Source: Epiperipatus broadwayi (Eukaryota; Onychophora; Udeonychophora; Euonychophora; Peripatidae). Taken from it: a stretch of DNA of 64,000 nt. Of this stretch, positions 1 through 13,156 are shown one piece after another. Numbering within the stretch: the first letter of the stretch is position 1; the number at the start of each line of letters is the position of its first letter. The position numbers and the translations under genes were made by a program. Below the pieces are notes generated by a model. It made no database searches, was not told where the DNA came from, and saw only the letters and a program-made list of their open reading frames with translations. The DNA is taken from assembly GCA_028023455.1 (NCBI GenBank), contig JAQFVV010012477.1:2747365-2811364 (forward strand), given 5' to 3'.

Positions 1-879
1 CCCTGCTTCTATAATGAGGAACAAAATAGAATAGGCATATTATTTAATAATCATTTATTGATGAATTTTGTTTCTGATGCAACTTTTTTATTGTTGTTGT
101 CATGCTTAGGTCTTTTTCTTGGTCTTAAAGCTGGTTTTTATTATACTGATTTTTGATGAGAAGGAGAAATACAGATGATAAATCCAATCTCAGTAACAAT
201 CAGCCAATTAATGTGAATCATGTTAACATTTCTATCCCTCTGTTTCCGTAATAATTTCAAGATTGTGAACCACCAACATATTCTGATCATGTTCTCATGT
301 GCAAATACTAACCAGTGACTATATGGTTTGGTAAAGCATTAATTTGTCAGGTAACTGACATGAAATAATTAGACTTTTTCCACTAGCAGACTTGGAGATC
401 CCAGGAATATTCTACTATTGCTGCTCACAACATATAAGAGTAACCTATTCATTTTTTGAAAAAAATATTTTTACTTATAGATTTTTTGGTAATGAGGATA
501 ACTTGCCAATCCCTGGGTAGACAGAAAAGGAAACCACACATACAAATCACACATGAAATCCAAGTAACCAAAGTTATCATGCTCATTCCTACTCTACATT
601 CCCGTAATACCTTAACACTTTCTCAATATCTTTTGAAGTTTAGCACAATTATCATGATACAATTCCATGGTCATTAATGGAATAGGCTATGCATATGAAC
701 TAAACTAAAGCTATATTTTTGTAGATAGTTAATTGCTCATGTGATAGTGATTTTGACAGGCCCTCTCTTTTGCTGTAACATTTCCCACCTACTTATAAAA
801 CCCTTTAAAAAATAGATCTCCAGAGAAAAACTTGGATGTTAAATGGCGAGAATGGTACAGCAAAAGAAGTTTTTTTTCT

Positions 880-2440
880 GGCGATCTTTTTGGGGTTTTT
901 TACAAGTAGGTGTAAAATGTTGATTATTTTTATTGCAGACATTATCACTGGTAATATTGGAACCACTCTTCTTGTCTGGAAGATAATTAAAGCTTTTTCA
1001 GGATTATGAGTTGACCTTTTTTTTTACTATACTATGATGGGGGTGATATATTTTTTACATTTTTATCACATTCATTAGTTGATTATTTTTCCTGTAAAAG
1101 ATCTTGTAGAGTTTGAACCTGGTATCATCATTAGCAGGCTGATTGCTGTCAAAAGCACTCAGTAGATTGGCACTTGCTCATATGTTTTTATGATCAGTGC
1201 CAATCAATAATAGGTCCATATTACTCAGGATGTTATGTCATTACTATATAAATTAATCATTACTTACTTCACTAAACATTATAAACTAATATATACATAT
1301 GTGCTATTTGCACAGATAATGAAACTAGGATAAAGCAATTTTTTTTAAATTTATTAAAATATAAAGCTGTTAAATTAAAGAGCTGAGCACTTTAATTTAA
1401 CAGCTTTATATTTTAATAATTTTTTTAAAAAAATGGCTTTATCCTAGCTTTATTATCTGTGCAAATAGCACATAGTATATAAATTAACAGATTTTTGGAC
1501 AAATTTTCTCACCTGCATTGTAAAAACGTGTGTGGTATAATTAGGCCAACATCTTTTCTGAGACATTTGTTACATGATGCCTTCTTGATAGCTTCATTCT
1601 AATAGTATCTCAATATTGCTTGCTTATATTCATTGAAACTTTCCTGCTTTTCAAATAATAACCCCCATGAAGCTTAGAATGCTCCTTGTAGGTATCTAAC
1701 TGCTATTGTAAGTTTAGTCTTCTCTGTCATGGGATTGATACTTAAGTACCTTTCTAAACTATTAAGGTGCTCTATGGGAGATTTACCAATGGGTTCAAAA
1801 AGATTCTTATTTTTAAAACTACTTCTCAATACTGGGTGAATACTCATTACTGTTTAGATATATTTTTACCATCATATATTATTTATTATGTTGCCCTTTA
1901 TTTATGACAGGTTTTAGTCCATGATTTTTTAAGACCTTTAGTTGAAGTATTTCCACATAATGTACAAGTTTATCAACTTTCTCTTGCACTTTTGTTAATG
2001 CTTTATTGCTTCTATTGCACATCATCTTCATACTATTTTGAAACTGCTTTTACACCCACTCCAACCTTTCATTATTTTCATTTCTATTCTTTTTTATTTC
2101 TTGATTGGCATTATCAATTTTATTGTTAAGATTGACCAAATCATCATCTGGTCTCTTAAATTGTTCTCTGGCTATAGTGTTAATCTCATCTTTCAACTGC
2201 CCTTGGCTGTCTTTTAACTCTTAGGTCAATTCCATCTAATTTTTCTACATTCCATCATTTTTCCTATCTTCCACTTTTTAATTATTTCACTATTATTCAG
2301 CATCTCATCTTTATATGCTTTGGCTCTTTTCATTTATTATTTGAATTATTTCTTTGATATATTATTTTGACTCTTTCTTTATTGATTTCGTCCATTCTTT
2401 TGAATTATTTCTACTTGGAGAATGTTAAACATATCAATAC
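880..2440 (-). pseudogene. Broken retroelement gag (coiled coil, capsid-like part, zinc-knuckle-like end)
   Basis: Read on the minus strand, three coherent but interrupted frames follow each other. The first (about 2217 to 1879) is rich in Lys, Glu, Asn and Gln and looks like a coiled coil; it has one internal stop. The second (about 1852 to 1505) contains NSLERYLSINPMTEKTKL and then IAVRYLQGAF and SWGLLFEKQESFNEYKQ, the spacing seen in gag proteins of LTR retrotransposons (short helices, then L-x-G-A, then W, then a later F-x-x-Y). The third (about 1000 to 880) has a Cys, then H-x4-C, followed by a basic tail, like a worn zinc knuckle. Stops and frameshifts separate the parts, and a palindromic element sits between the second and third. 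Family assignment is inference; an L1-type ORF1 is the main alternative. Confidence 0.45.
1291..1480. repeat. Palindromic (foldback) element, about 83-bp arms
   Basis: Two arms (1298-1380 and about 1390-1474) are near-perfect reverse complements around a 9-nt loop (1381-1389). The outer 20 bases of the arms contain GCTATTTGCACAGATAAT and its complement. Small differences lie in the A/T runs. It lies inside the gag remnant, so it is either a foldback MITE inserted there or a local inverted duplication. No open frame inside. Confidence 0.75.
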
Positions 2441-3667
2441 TCATTGTACAACTGACGTGGTCCATTTTTATATTAAGTGATTATATATCTTCATTTTCTT
2501 TGTGGATGTCTTTATCATTTATAAATTCACTTTATTTTTTTTGGTTCTCAACATCATAACCTAATATTTACTTTTTAATATTTTACTATTAATACATATA
2601 AGTAGTACATTTGTCAATCTCTTTCTATCCTAGTGCTTTTTTTTTTGTTCTTTTGTTATTACCATTATTACACCTGCCTATGTGAATACTTATTTACATA
2701 ACTTGATTATTATTTTTTTTCCCTCCAAAACAACAATTTTAACTGTTTCTCCTCATTTACTTATATAGGAGTAGAGAAGAAGAAAATTATATAAGTAAAA
2801 AAAATATCTTTATTTTAAGTGAATGATTCTAATTTATTTTATTTGCTCATCACAGGTTGGAATGTTTATTCACACCTAACTTGGGCAACTATTGAACTAT
2901 TCTGCCCATTTGTACATCCAGTTTTAATTTGTATTTGTACAAGGTTACTGGTAACATGGGGTCATTCACATATTCTTTCTCACATTTTTTGTATGATAAT
3001 CAAACTGTGGCTTTCAATAAATTATCAGAAAAGCATATAAAAATGTCATAATTATACATTCCTGATTATCATAATTCCTGTGGGGAGAATTGATTAAAAT
3101 GTGATTTGAACAACTATTATTGTGTTCTAAAGCTGCTTTATTATTGATACCAGTGTTAATGTAAGATTTGTTAACACACTGCTTTTAAAAAATATTTGTT
3201 ATTCGTAATTATTTTTTTACTGGATATTTCTTTGCTTATTTAATTCCAGTAGTAAAAATATTAAATAGTATAGAGTTATGCAAAGAAGCTGTCAAAATTT
3301 TTGTTTTAAAAAAGAAAATTTAATAACAAATTAATAATATAAAAAATACAGCTTTCCCAAATTGCTATACCTTTTTCCTTGACATATTCAAGAAATAATT
3401 GTTAACTAACAACATAACTGTTTTCTTGTTTTAGTTGAAATTTAAATAAATCTATATAATATAAAATATCTTTATATAATAGCAATAATATATATAATAC
3501 TCGTACACAAAAAATCTTTTTAGGCAAATATTAATTTTTGCACTTTTTAATGTGCTTTAACTAATTTACAATTATGATCTATATTTATAATGTTGCAACA
3601 TCTATCTTTTTAATGAAATTAACTGTAACCTATTAAAACCACACAATATTTTTAAGACGTGTAAATG
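2441..3667. other. AT-rich stretch, no gene seen
   Basis: Mostly T-rich low-complexity DNA. A slightly richer block at about 2840-3040 holds an open frame of 73 codons, but I recognise no domain or splice sites in it and do not call it a gene. Confidence 0.4.
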
Positions 3668-3717
3668 TCAAGCGTTGGCCGAGAGGTCAGTGCAGCTGCC
3701 TTGCAAGCAAGAAGACC
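3668..3717 (+). mobile_element. Truncated tRNA-derived SINE (5' part)
   Basis: The head starts TGTCAAGCGTTGGCCGAGAG and runs on through the A-box-like part (GGTCAGTGCAGCTGCC), matching the heads of the copies near 13.0, 38.6 and 51.4 kb. It stops before the B box, so it is a fragment. Such SINEs are transcribed by RNA polymerase III from the tRNA-like head. Confidence 0.65.
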
Positions 3718-6700
3718 AAATGTATATTAAATAACCTTCTATTCATTTATTATTAGCCAATTATTAGTCAAATTAATTTATGTTTTATATATGCTCTTCC
3801 AATTAATTTTATTATGTTTAATGTAATTTGTTTTATATATCTTCTATCAATTTCTTTAATATAATGTAAAGGACTTATATTTTTGTCACAATATATTTTA
3901 TGTCTGTATTTTAAATTTACTTATGACTAATAGTTTTATCTTCAAGCTTGATTGTAAATCTAACAGCAATTTAAGCTAATTTGTATTGACTTAATGTAAA
4001 TAAACAAAAGTGAGCTTTTAGTCAAACATATTTTTAGATGGTGTATAAGTATATGGTATATAATTAATTGTGTTTTTCCAAGATTATTTAAAGTGAGTTT
4101 TATTTAAATTTCGGCCTTATTTATTATCATTAATTTGATACTACTTACAAACAATCTTTAAGAACTTATTGATTGTTTTGCATGAAGTTAAATATAAATT
4201 GTGTTTAATACTATTTGCTTTCATAATTATGTCAGCTTACACCTCATTTTTAATTACCAGCATTGTTAAGATTAACAGCAAGCATAAATGAATAAGGCCA
4301 TTGTAACTCCTGGGGGGAAATTATATGTAAATAAAGAATGGAAATATGGTTACACTCCCCAAAATCCTATTGTCACAATTAGTGCACCAATAAAAGACAT
4401 ATGGTAAAACAAAAACCATTAATAGAATGGAAGAAAAAGAGATTGGGAATGAAAGCAAAAAATATAAAAAATATATAAACTGAATAAAAATAATACTGCT
4501 TTTTCTTTACTTAACAATCAAATGACAGAAAGGCTAAAATTTTTGCTAGCTTATGCGACCACAAAAAATACTGTAAACAACTTATATATTTTAAAATTGG
4601 ATATTCTGCGATTGCCATTGATATAATCAGTAGAAATATTGTAATGTAATTTAAAAATGACAAAAAATTGTCTTATTTTTTTTCATTGAGATAATGCCAT
4701 TTGTAATTGGTTTAAGCTAAGAAGATAAACACATTAAATATATTTAATAATTCAGTGATTAAAATTATCTTTTGTATGGTTAAACAATAAGCTGTTTTCA
4801 ATGTCTTGCTTGAGTTATAAAAAACAGTGCAGTACATTCTTATAAATTCTTTGTTAGTGCAAAAATTAGTACAAAAATGGAAATAAATTTACTGTATTTC
4901 AAGAAAAAGGAAGTGTCGATTGAAGTTACATAATGAATAAAAAATTATAAAATCATTTTTACTGATAAAAATCTGTTTCAAGCATGATTCAACACTACAT
5001 ATCATGGTGAATTATGTGCATGCCTCTTGACAAGGATTTCTCACCACAGACACCTTTATATAAAATCCTGAACATAAGTCTATCTTCCTCAAACACCAAA
5101 ACACATGCCATGCATTCTAGTCATGGCCACCAACATCATATGAATCAAGTGAAATGACTCCAAGTGGAAAATAAGAGGTGGTGCATATAACCAATAACCC
5201 CAATTCCATAAATAGGAAGGAATCCCACTTTTTCTTATGAAAGAAATGGGCAGTACAATTTACATATATTTAAATATGCTTATGATCTATATAGTATAAT
5301 AGGTCTGTTATATGGCACACAATAATATAGTGTGTGTGCACAAATATATATAAAGCTGAAAGAAAAAGTAGAAATAAATCATAGACATACATTTTTGTAG
5401 ATATTTTCTACATTTCACTTGGAATAATAATGACTTTTAAAGGTTAAACAATTCTGAATGTAAAACAGAATTTTCTTATAAATTAAAACATTAAAAAAAT
5501 TCTGTATAAATATTAATGTTGCATTATTATTACTATGATTTTGAAATTCAAAAATTAGCATGTTTTCTGATAATTATAAAAATGTCTATTTTGAAATCTT
5601 TTTAATTAATTGGTAAATTTCTATCCAAATAAAAACATGTAAATCACATCTTTGGTAAAATTTTAAAGTTGTTTTCAAAAATTGCTTTTAATTAAAGGGC
5701 AAAGATTTGAAAGGATTAAAAAACATGAACGCCATTTTTATCTAAATGTGTTTTTATCATCCCACTAGCTGACTATAAAAGGTTTGAAAAAGAAAGATTA
5801 TTTTAGTCTGGTTTTTAGTTTTTGAGAAGGGGTTGGAAAAGCTGCAGAGTTCAAATAACCACCTTGGATTATGTGTAGATGAAAGCAGGACAGAGGCAAC
5901 AGACTACTGTTCAATATGCAGGAGTTGATATACCTGAAGTTCAGGTCAATTTCTAATCAGTCTAGCCTGCATAAATGTGTTGTAAAGACAGCTTACCTCA
6001 AGTCTGCAAGTCCAGACAGAAATGAACTGATTCAATGCCAACATTTACCTGATTATGTCTTCCTGATGTTGACAATATCTGAATTATGCTTTTCTTGATG
6101 TGATTATAAACCAATCTCGCCCAGACCAGCAAACCCATCAAGAAAAACCATTAGATGATGAAGTAATTATATGTATGCTATTTGAGTTATATGCAGAGAA
6201 GTCCAGATAAATGTATATGCAATGGTGAATAGCATTATATATAATGTGAATGAAATTTTAAATGTTTTTTTTTAAATAATTGATTTTTGAAATGTCATTC
6301 TACAGTGAGATATATAATATATGATGATTTTGTTTAAAATCATTTATTGAGAAAACAAAAAGGTACTTTAAAACTTCTATATTTAATTTAGAAATTGCTA
6401 TAATTAATTAATAATGGTCTGTTAACTAGTTCATTGACCTTGATGCCATATTGAATTTTTAAAAAACTGACTTGAGTTACAATTTTTACAATAACTTCAG
6501 TATTCATAATGTTAGAGGAAAAAGCTTTACATTGGTAGAAAGTAAAAAAAACGAAGGAAAGCAATAACTCTAAGATAAATAGTGATAACCATTTAAAAAA
6601 TAAAGGAAAAAATTTCAACATTTGACATAATTATTACTTTATTGTTTGTTCATAATTTCTAATTTATCATTATCTAAGTTTAACTTATATCTTCATTGAT

Positions 6701-8339
6701 AATTTCTTTGTATTCCTCACAAAATTATCTTGCAAACCATATATAATACTTCTTACCTGAGATAATCCATAGCTTCAGAATCTCCAAAATAAGTCACATA
6801 TGAATTCTTCATTTTTATCTTGTATCCCAAAGGTGACAAATATCAAAAGCATCTGTAAGAAAAAGATTCATCCTAATAAAAGATACAAAAATCATTTACA
6901 GAATATGGATATGCATTTATCATCATAGTAATTGGCTTCTTGTCTGTCTAAAACTAGAAATTATAGGTTACTGTCTGTATTACTGATAAAATGAGTTCCA
7001 TCCCTTCATTTATATTTTTGTGCACATCAGTGATGTTTATATTCTTTATGTATACCAGTGATGCTATCTTTTTATATTTATTGTCCCTCAGAGATATAAT
7101 TTATTTGCATATAGATCATTTGCTAGCTATAGAATTGAAAATAAGGTGATGTAAAATGTGGCAAAACTACTGGCACAACAGCATGAGTACTAAGGTATAA
7201 GCAAAAATCAGAATTTGATTCTTTGTCTGCATACAATTTCATGTGGTATATACATAACTATTGTGGTTATCTCCACACATACATCATTTTAAATATTTCT
7301 TTGTTGGTTTTAAGAGTTTATATTTTCACAGGATACTATGCCCAGTAAATTTTATAATTGCTTTGTCAACTGCAAAATTTCTGTATATTTGATAATCAGT
7401 TCTAAAATTTACATTGTAATGCTCTATAATACCTTAATTTTATATATATAGACATTATTTGTTATATAATCACAAACCTGTAATTGCAAGCACTTAATAT
7501 AAATATAAACATTGTAATAAATTATTAAACCTTTTGAGAATCATTATGTCTAGAAAATAAGATTGTCTAAACTTGGATCAGAGCCCCAAAATTACATAAA
7601 CTACTACTGTTGTATTTGAATACAAATGTTTAAATTTATATATTACACAGACACCAATACAAACACAAACATACCATTTATCAAATAATTTAAAAAATAC
7701 TATTCAAATAATTAAAAATATTTTTTTTTAAAACTTATGACCTGATATTCTGATTATGTTTGAAGGCCTTGAAATGCGAAATTATCGCCATGTTTTTAAT
7801 ACATTTTCATAAGCTCTTTGGCCATTTAAAAATTTCTGCCTTTATCTTCTCGATAAAAAATAGTAAACTTAGCAAAAAATATAAAAAAATAAATGAAGTT
7901 ACAAATAAAAATATTCATAAAAAATTCTTTTTTTTTTCGGATTTCAACATAATGTAAGTCATTCAAAAGAGAATTGAAAAACAAAACAAATGCTCCATTT
8001 TCTGTTGACATCATGCTTCTATTTTTTTGTCATTTTAAAATAAACACAAAAATTTCAATGATGTGCCACCACAGTGCTGCATCACCACTTTAAACAGTTA
8101 ACATGTTTTAAAGGCTGAACATTTTTTTTTTTAAAAAAATAGACACCTGATGAAAAAAATAATTTTTTTAGAGTAATCTGTAAAAAGAATATTAAATAAT
8201 AATATATACCTTCTGGAGGATTTAACTTTTATCAGTGGTCAACCTAAAAATTAATTTCATTTTGTTTATGAAAAAGATAACTTTTTTTGAAAGTGTTTAT
8301 AATTAATTGGTATCATCTATAATTTTATTTATACACATT
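3718..8339. other. AT-rich intergenic DNA
   Basis: No gene or clear repeat boundary is visible over most of this stretch. A run of T with an ATAAAAA-type composition dominates; the only block of normal complexity is at 5780-6215, described separately. Confidence 0.4.
5780..6215. other. Higher-complexity block of unknown origin
   Basis: Base composition rises to near-even A/T and G/C for about 400 bp. An open frame of 60 codons runs 5916-6098 on the plus strand, preceded in another frame by about 25 open codons with three Cys. A short hairpin (TTTTCTTGATG / CATCAAGAAAA, about 6089-6147) closes the block. I recognise no protein family. It could be an old transposon fragment or an exon. Confidence 0.25.
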
Positions 8340-8950
8340 ATATGCATGCATTTATATCAATAATATATTTTAATAATTTTTATTACTGTGGCAAATTGAA
8401 TATGTAGTATAAATGATAGCATGCACATACATTTATATGCACATACATATTTGTCAATAGATGTCTGTATTATTAAAATGTGGTAAGTTAAAATTTTAAT
8501 CATTTATTATTATATGACAATTGAAATATAATCATCAAATATACTGCACTCTGTGTACATATATTTATCAAATGCATATCAGATAGACACATTTAGGTAA
8601 AAATTAATGAAATTTATTATTTTGACAATTTGAAAGTGACAACTAGAAAGTTTTATTTTATGGCAACTCAAATATGTTCAGAAATTACATGCATACACAT
8701 GTATGTGTGTATATATATGTTAATTGTATTGCAAATACCAATGTGCGTCATATAGGATATATATATGTAAAATTTAATCATTTTTTATCATTGTTGAATA
8801 TCAATTGAAATATATTAATTGTATATTATGAATCATGCATCTGTGAGCATATATATGTAAACCATCATGTAATAACTTGAATTTTGTATTAATTACATAT
8901 ATGTAAATCACAATTTCATAATTCATTATTATTGTATGTTAATCAAAATC
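8340..8950. repeat. Degenerate tandem repeat, units of roughly 110-150 bp
   Basis: A loose unit recurs about five times: AAT-rich start with TTTATTATT, then a G-A-C-A-A-T-T-G-A-A-A-T core (seen near 8510, 8625, 8800 and 8930 with variants), then an alternating ATGCATACACAT/ATATAT part. Units are strongly diverged, so this is an old satellite-like array. Confidence 0.35.
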
Positions 8951-10699
8951 AGAAAACTTAATTGATATGCATAGTCTTATTCTAGACTGTAATATCATTT
9001 TTATATTCTTATAAATAAAGTTGAATTCAATTGTTAAAATTGTATTAAATCATCATTTCTTGATCACATACATTAATAGAGCTTGTGTTTGGATGAGCTG
9101 GATTCATGCATAATGGTCTGATATATGAATTGGGATGTACATTAGTGCTTTTGGGCATCCAGAGATGATCAAACATCATCCTAGTCAGTGCAAAAGAGAA
9201 TAAAAGCTCATACACTACATTTTATTTTGGTTTAGTCTTAGAAATGAAGTTTATAGTTGGCCAGTACACTAATAGTATTAAGTGGCCAGAGCATTTATGA
9301 TGATCAGCATGTTTTAATATCCCAGCATTGCTGTTTTTCTGATTATGTATTCTTATGGATTAGCACTTAAGTTAGTGCATCCAAACTATAGTTTAAATAA
9401 TTACCCAAACTGTTAGGGGCTCAATGGTTTCTTGGTCTGCAATGGTTTTTTGGTCTACAGGAGACCCAGTTTAAATCCAGCCACAAGAAGGACTATTGAT
9501 TTTATTCTGATTTATTGTATTGATTTAATTTGAGGATGATATTTCCATCAATGATGTTGTTGATTGATGATTTTTATTTATTTAGCATGCTGAGTGATGG
9601 TTAATTTTATTTGTAGTTGCTCAAAGGAGTTAACTAATTGATCTTTTCTCATCTAGTTGTCTGATCTCTCACAGAATCTTATGATATTATGCTCTCATTT
9701 ATATATAAAATTTCTTACATTTTTTTATTATTAAATATTACTTTAATAATAAATACTTTGAATTATTAAACATTTCTTTAATATCATTACCTTACTTAAA
9801 TATTATTCTTTATATTGTATATTAAATAATTTTAATTGAAATGTTTATTTGGGGTTGATGATGATATATGCCATTACCCCACATTTTTCAATAGATATCA
9901 CCATCCTGCATCAGAGATGATATTTCCTCCATCCCATTACAATAGGGATAGGGACACAATTATGCATATATTGATGCTATGAATATGAACAAATACTTCA
10001 CCATTCAAAGTGCTAAGCTTCAATAAGTATGCATTCATTAATAGCTTTTTTCAAGATAATATGTAAGCACAGATATTCATCACATTTGTTTAAATTATAA
10101 AAACAATAAGAATTAATATCATATTAACCTAACATACTACTATTAAAAAAGTGAGGTTAATATTCCATTTAGATAAAGAAATATTGATTTATATTCTCTT
10201 AAATTTAAAAATTCACTGCAATTTTTTTTTTTTTTTGCTATATAATATTTAATTATTGCATAATGTTTTCAAGCAAAAGTTGACAATAAAGGAAAAGTTA
10301 ACAATTAAAAATATATACAAACATCCTTAAGTATAATAAAGAAAATGAAAATTTAGAATTAATTCTTAAAATTGCTATAATTTTAATTTTATTGTACATA
10401 CAAATTACATTAAGACAATTCCTACCAAAATTGGGGATGATATCATAGCTACCTTTATTTTAATAATTTTATTTGATGTGATCAATACTTTATAATTCTG
10501 TAGACAATAAATATTGAAAAATGTGTAAATTGTGACCCAAGAAATTTAAGTTATGATGCAACTTTTAAAACTATGTTTTAATGGAAAGCTAAGAGGATGT
10601 TTCATAATATTTTACATAAACAGATTAATGATAAATAGGAATTAATAGTAGAAAATAAAATGTAAAATACATATCACATATATTGACAAAATATATAAC
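8951..10699. other. AT-rich intergenic DNA with a moderate-complexity block
   Basis: About 9060-9400 has more balanced composition, with GTTTGGATG (9088) and CATCCAAAC (9379) as a possible short terminal inverted repeat. No coding frame is convincing. The rest is low-complexity AT. Confidence 0.3.
9405..9490 (+). mobile_element. Possible second tRNA-like SINE fragment
   Basis: A GGCTCAATGGTT stretch (A-box-like) is followed about 55 bp later by AGTTTAAATCCAGCC, which resembles a tRNA B box. A related B-box-like string (GGGTTGAATCCAGC) is at about 50236, inside repeat E. Fit to a tRNA is weak. Confidence 0.25.
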
Positions 10700-11430
10700 T
10701 GATATAGTTTCACCTGATACCAGATAGTATTGGTTAAGAGGATCTAGTTGCCATGAAACTACTGGAAAAACCCAATTCAAGTTTATTTCTATGTTTATAT
10801 AACACTTCCAAATATGCTATTACAGATTGTCTGGCATGTAGATATGGTGACACTTCAAGTTTTGCCTTGTGTTAGGATAAATGTTTAGGAGCTTCCAGTA
10901 AATTGTAAGCTTGTCTCACTGCTTTGGTAATATATTAATGTGCAAACTGCCATTCTGCTCTGATATATGCTACTGTTCAACTATCTCCAAATGGACTCTA
11001 TTTATAGTCAGATCTTTTACCAAAATGAGATCAACCAAATCAAGTGAGTCTCACCACATATTGGCCTGTTTCAGCTATAAAATATATCATCTATTTTTAT
11101 ATTCACTTGATCTATAGTGATAAATGTGTATTCTGATCAAAATAAGATGAAATCTGGAAAGGTCTTTCTGTTAAATGGACATTGAGTTTTAATATTTTCT
11201 CCCAATGGCTAAAACTAGCCCTGGAGAATGTAATCACTGTTATACTTGGGGGAATCTTTGTCTCTTTCTGGATTCTTCAAATGTAATTTCATTATTATCA
11301 GATTTGTTGATTTCATTAGTAAGCAGAGATTTTATTAGGTCTGGTGTATTCATTTGTAGATGTGATATCTTTATTATCATGCCTAGTGTATTTGAAGTTT
11401 GTAGAATGTTCTATGCTGGTTGGTGACCCA
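10700..11430 (-). pseudogene. Coding-like remnant, possibly LINE ORF1
   Basis: On the minus strand (about 11430 to 11215) a mostly open frame contains NEYTRPNKIS-like and EITFEESRKRQRFPQ peptides, a basic tail typical of nuclear retroelement proteins. Further along (to about 10700) shorter open pieces continue in shifted frames, including LVKDLTINRVHLEIVEQ followed by a hydrophobic stretch, a layout like the RNA-binding part of LINE ORF1 proteins. Several stops break it. No catalytic motif is present, so the call rests on overall layout only. Confidence 0.3.
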
Positions 11431-13032
11431 TAGTTCAACCTTATCTGGATTTAATACATGCAGTATTGCTATTTATTTTCTGTTTAAAGAAACACAGGGT
11501 GTGTGGTATTGATGTTTATTTTCTGTTTAAACAAGCACTAATTACAATCCATTTGATTTGATCACAACTGCTGGTACCCATTTGATAGTTCTACTGTACA
11601 TGAATGCAACTTGAAATGCATTTTAGTATTTTTATTTTTAATTTTTTATGAGCATGCAGTCCAGGCTTTAGGCTGATAGATTTACTCTAATGTCTTTAGA
11701 CCCACTTTAATATTTACATTTATGCAGACCATTTTTGATTTAATTTTGGCACCTGATTTTTTAAATCACTGTGAAGCCAAAATGTTTAATTCAGTCATAT
11801 CTTAATAAATTGCTGTATTTTATCACCTGGTGAAAAAAGAGACAAATGAATTATTTTACACAGCCTAGTAATGCTAACTCCTGCTTAATTTTCTTAGTAA
11901 TATGTCATTATTCTAATTTTAGGATGTAGGTTATGATGTTTTACATGATGATAGACCATGTTTTTGATGCAATAAACAATGCAGGCTTTCTATGCCTCAC
12001 ATTATTGATATGTCATTACCATTATTTGTTTCTATGTTGCTCTACTGGATTTTGGAATTGAACTTCATTTTTTGCCTGAGTGACTTGATTATTCCTTTTA
12101 AAGCAAGTATTTTTATTTGAACAACATGCTTATAATACACATCCACTTCATCTCAGTGTAGGCATTTGCTGTCATGCAGATGAATTATGTTATTATGCAT
12201 AGTAACTTTAATTCTTGTTTGACTCAAGTATGATGTTTAATTGCCTTGATAATCTATAAACAATACTATCTAATTTTGTTCATCTAAATACAATACTTAA
12301 AATGTTATCTATAAGGCCAAATCTCACAGAATTGACCAAATTTTAATTACAATTTATTGATATGATGATTGAAATAAATGATGATCCCTTGTTATTATGA
12401 AATTTTAAATTTTAAAGATGGAACAATTAATATGCTTCATACAATTTATTCTAAAAAATAACAAATCATATTTCCATTATTTTAATAGATATTATATAAT
12501 AAACTAGAAATGTTTTTTTAAATACTTTGATTAATTTTGAAAAATGGATTTATTTATTTGTTAACTTTTGATATTTTTCATGTTAGAATAAAATTTTATA
12601 CTTGAGGTTTTATTCCAATTTAATGTAATTTCTTGACTATTAATATATAACTAATTTATATTACCCTAATCCATTTGAAACATATCTTTTCAGTATGTCA
12701 ACTAGTTTGATAGATATGAATGCAGGAAGGGAAAATAGGAAAAATATTCACTAACATCATTTATTGCAGTTAGCAATTATTTTAAAACTTTCATTTGTTT
12801 TAAATAATGGTTGTCAGATCCCAGTAATTTTTTTTATTCTTTCAATTTAATAGCATGTTTAACCATATTATACTCTTAAAGTACACATTATATTTATTAT
12901 GTGTACATAATTATATATGTATAATAAATCAATGACTAAATTTTCTATTTAAAATTGTTTGATAGTTTTTATTTTTATTTTAAAACAATTATTTTAAAAA
13001 AGTAGACATCTCTCATTATTTAAAACTATAGC
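11431..13032. other. Intergenic DNA, faint coding-like traces
   Basis: Around 12190-11950 the minus strand gives a broken frame with QIKILALKGIIKSLRQKMKF, perhaps an extension of the retroelement remnant at 10.7-11.4 kb. The remainder is AT-rich with no recognisable element. Confidence 0.25.
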
Positions 13033-13045
13033 AAAAAGCTAAATA

Positions 13046-13143
13046 TTGTCAAGTGTTGTTAGCCGAGAGGTCAGCACAGCTGCCTTGGTTGTAGACGATC
13101 GGTGCGGTTTCACCTCCGGGTCGATGCTATGACATATGGGGAA
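13046..13143 (+). mobile_element. tRNA-derived SINE, full length, with target duplication
   Basis: Head TGTCAAGTGTTGTTAGCCG, A-box-like GAGAGGTCAGC, then a B-box region in which the usual GGTTCGAATCC is worn, and a tail GCTATGACATATGGGG before an A-rich end. It is flanked by 13-bp direct repeats differing at one base (AAAAAGCTAAATA at 13033-13045, AAAAATCTAAATA at 13144-13156), as expected of LINE-driven insertion. Same family as the copies at 3.7, 38.6 and 51.4 kb. Confidence 0.7.
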
Positions 13144-13156
13144 AAAAATCTAAATA

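Noticed and set aside
7760-8014. Two overlapping opposite-strand frames of 62-65 codons
   Set aside because: Phe/Lys/Asn/Ile-rich, produced by A/T runs; no motif, signal or context.
8290-8960. CRISPR-like array
   Set aside because: Repeat units are long, diverged and without uniform spacers; the genome is eukaryotic.
3668-13143. tRNA genes at the A/B-box-like segments (also 38.6 and 51.4 kb)
   Set aside because: Acceptor stems do not pair, anticodon arms are absent or wrong, and copies have A-rich tails with target duplications. They are SINEs, not tRNA genes.
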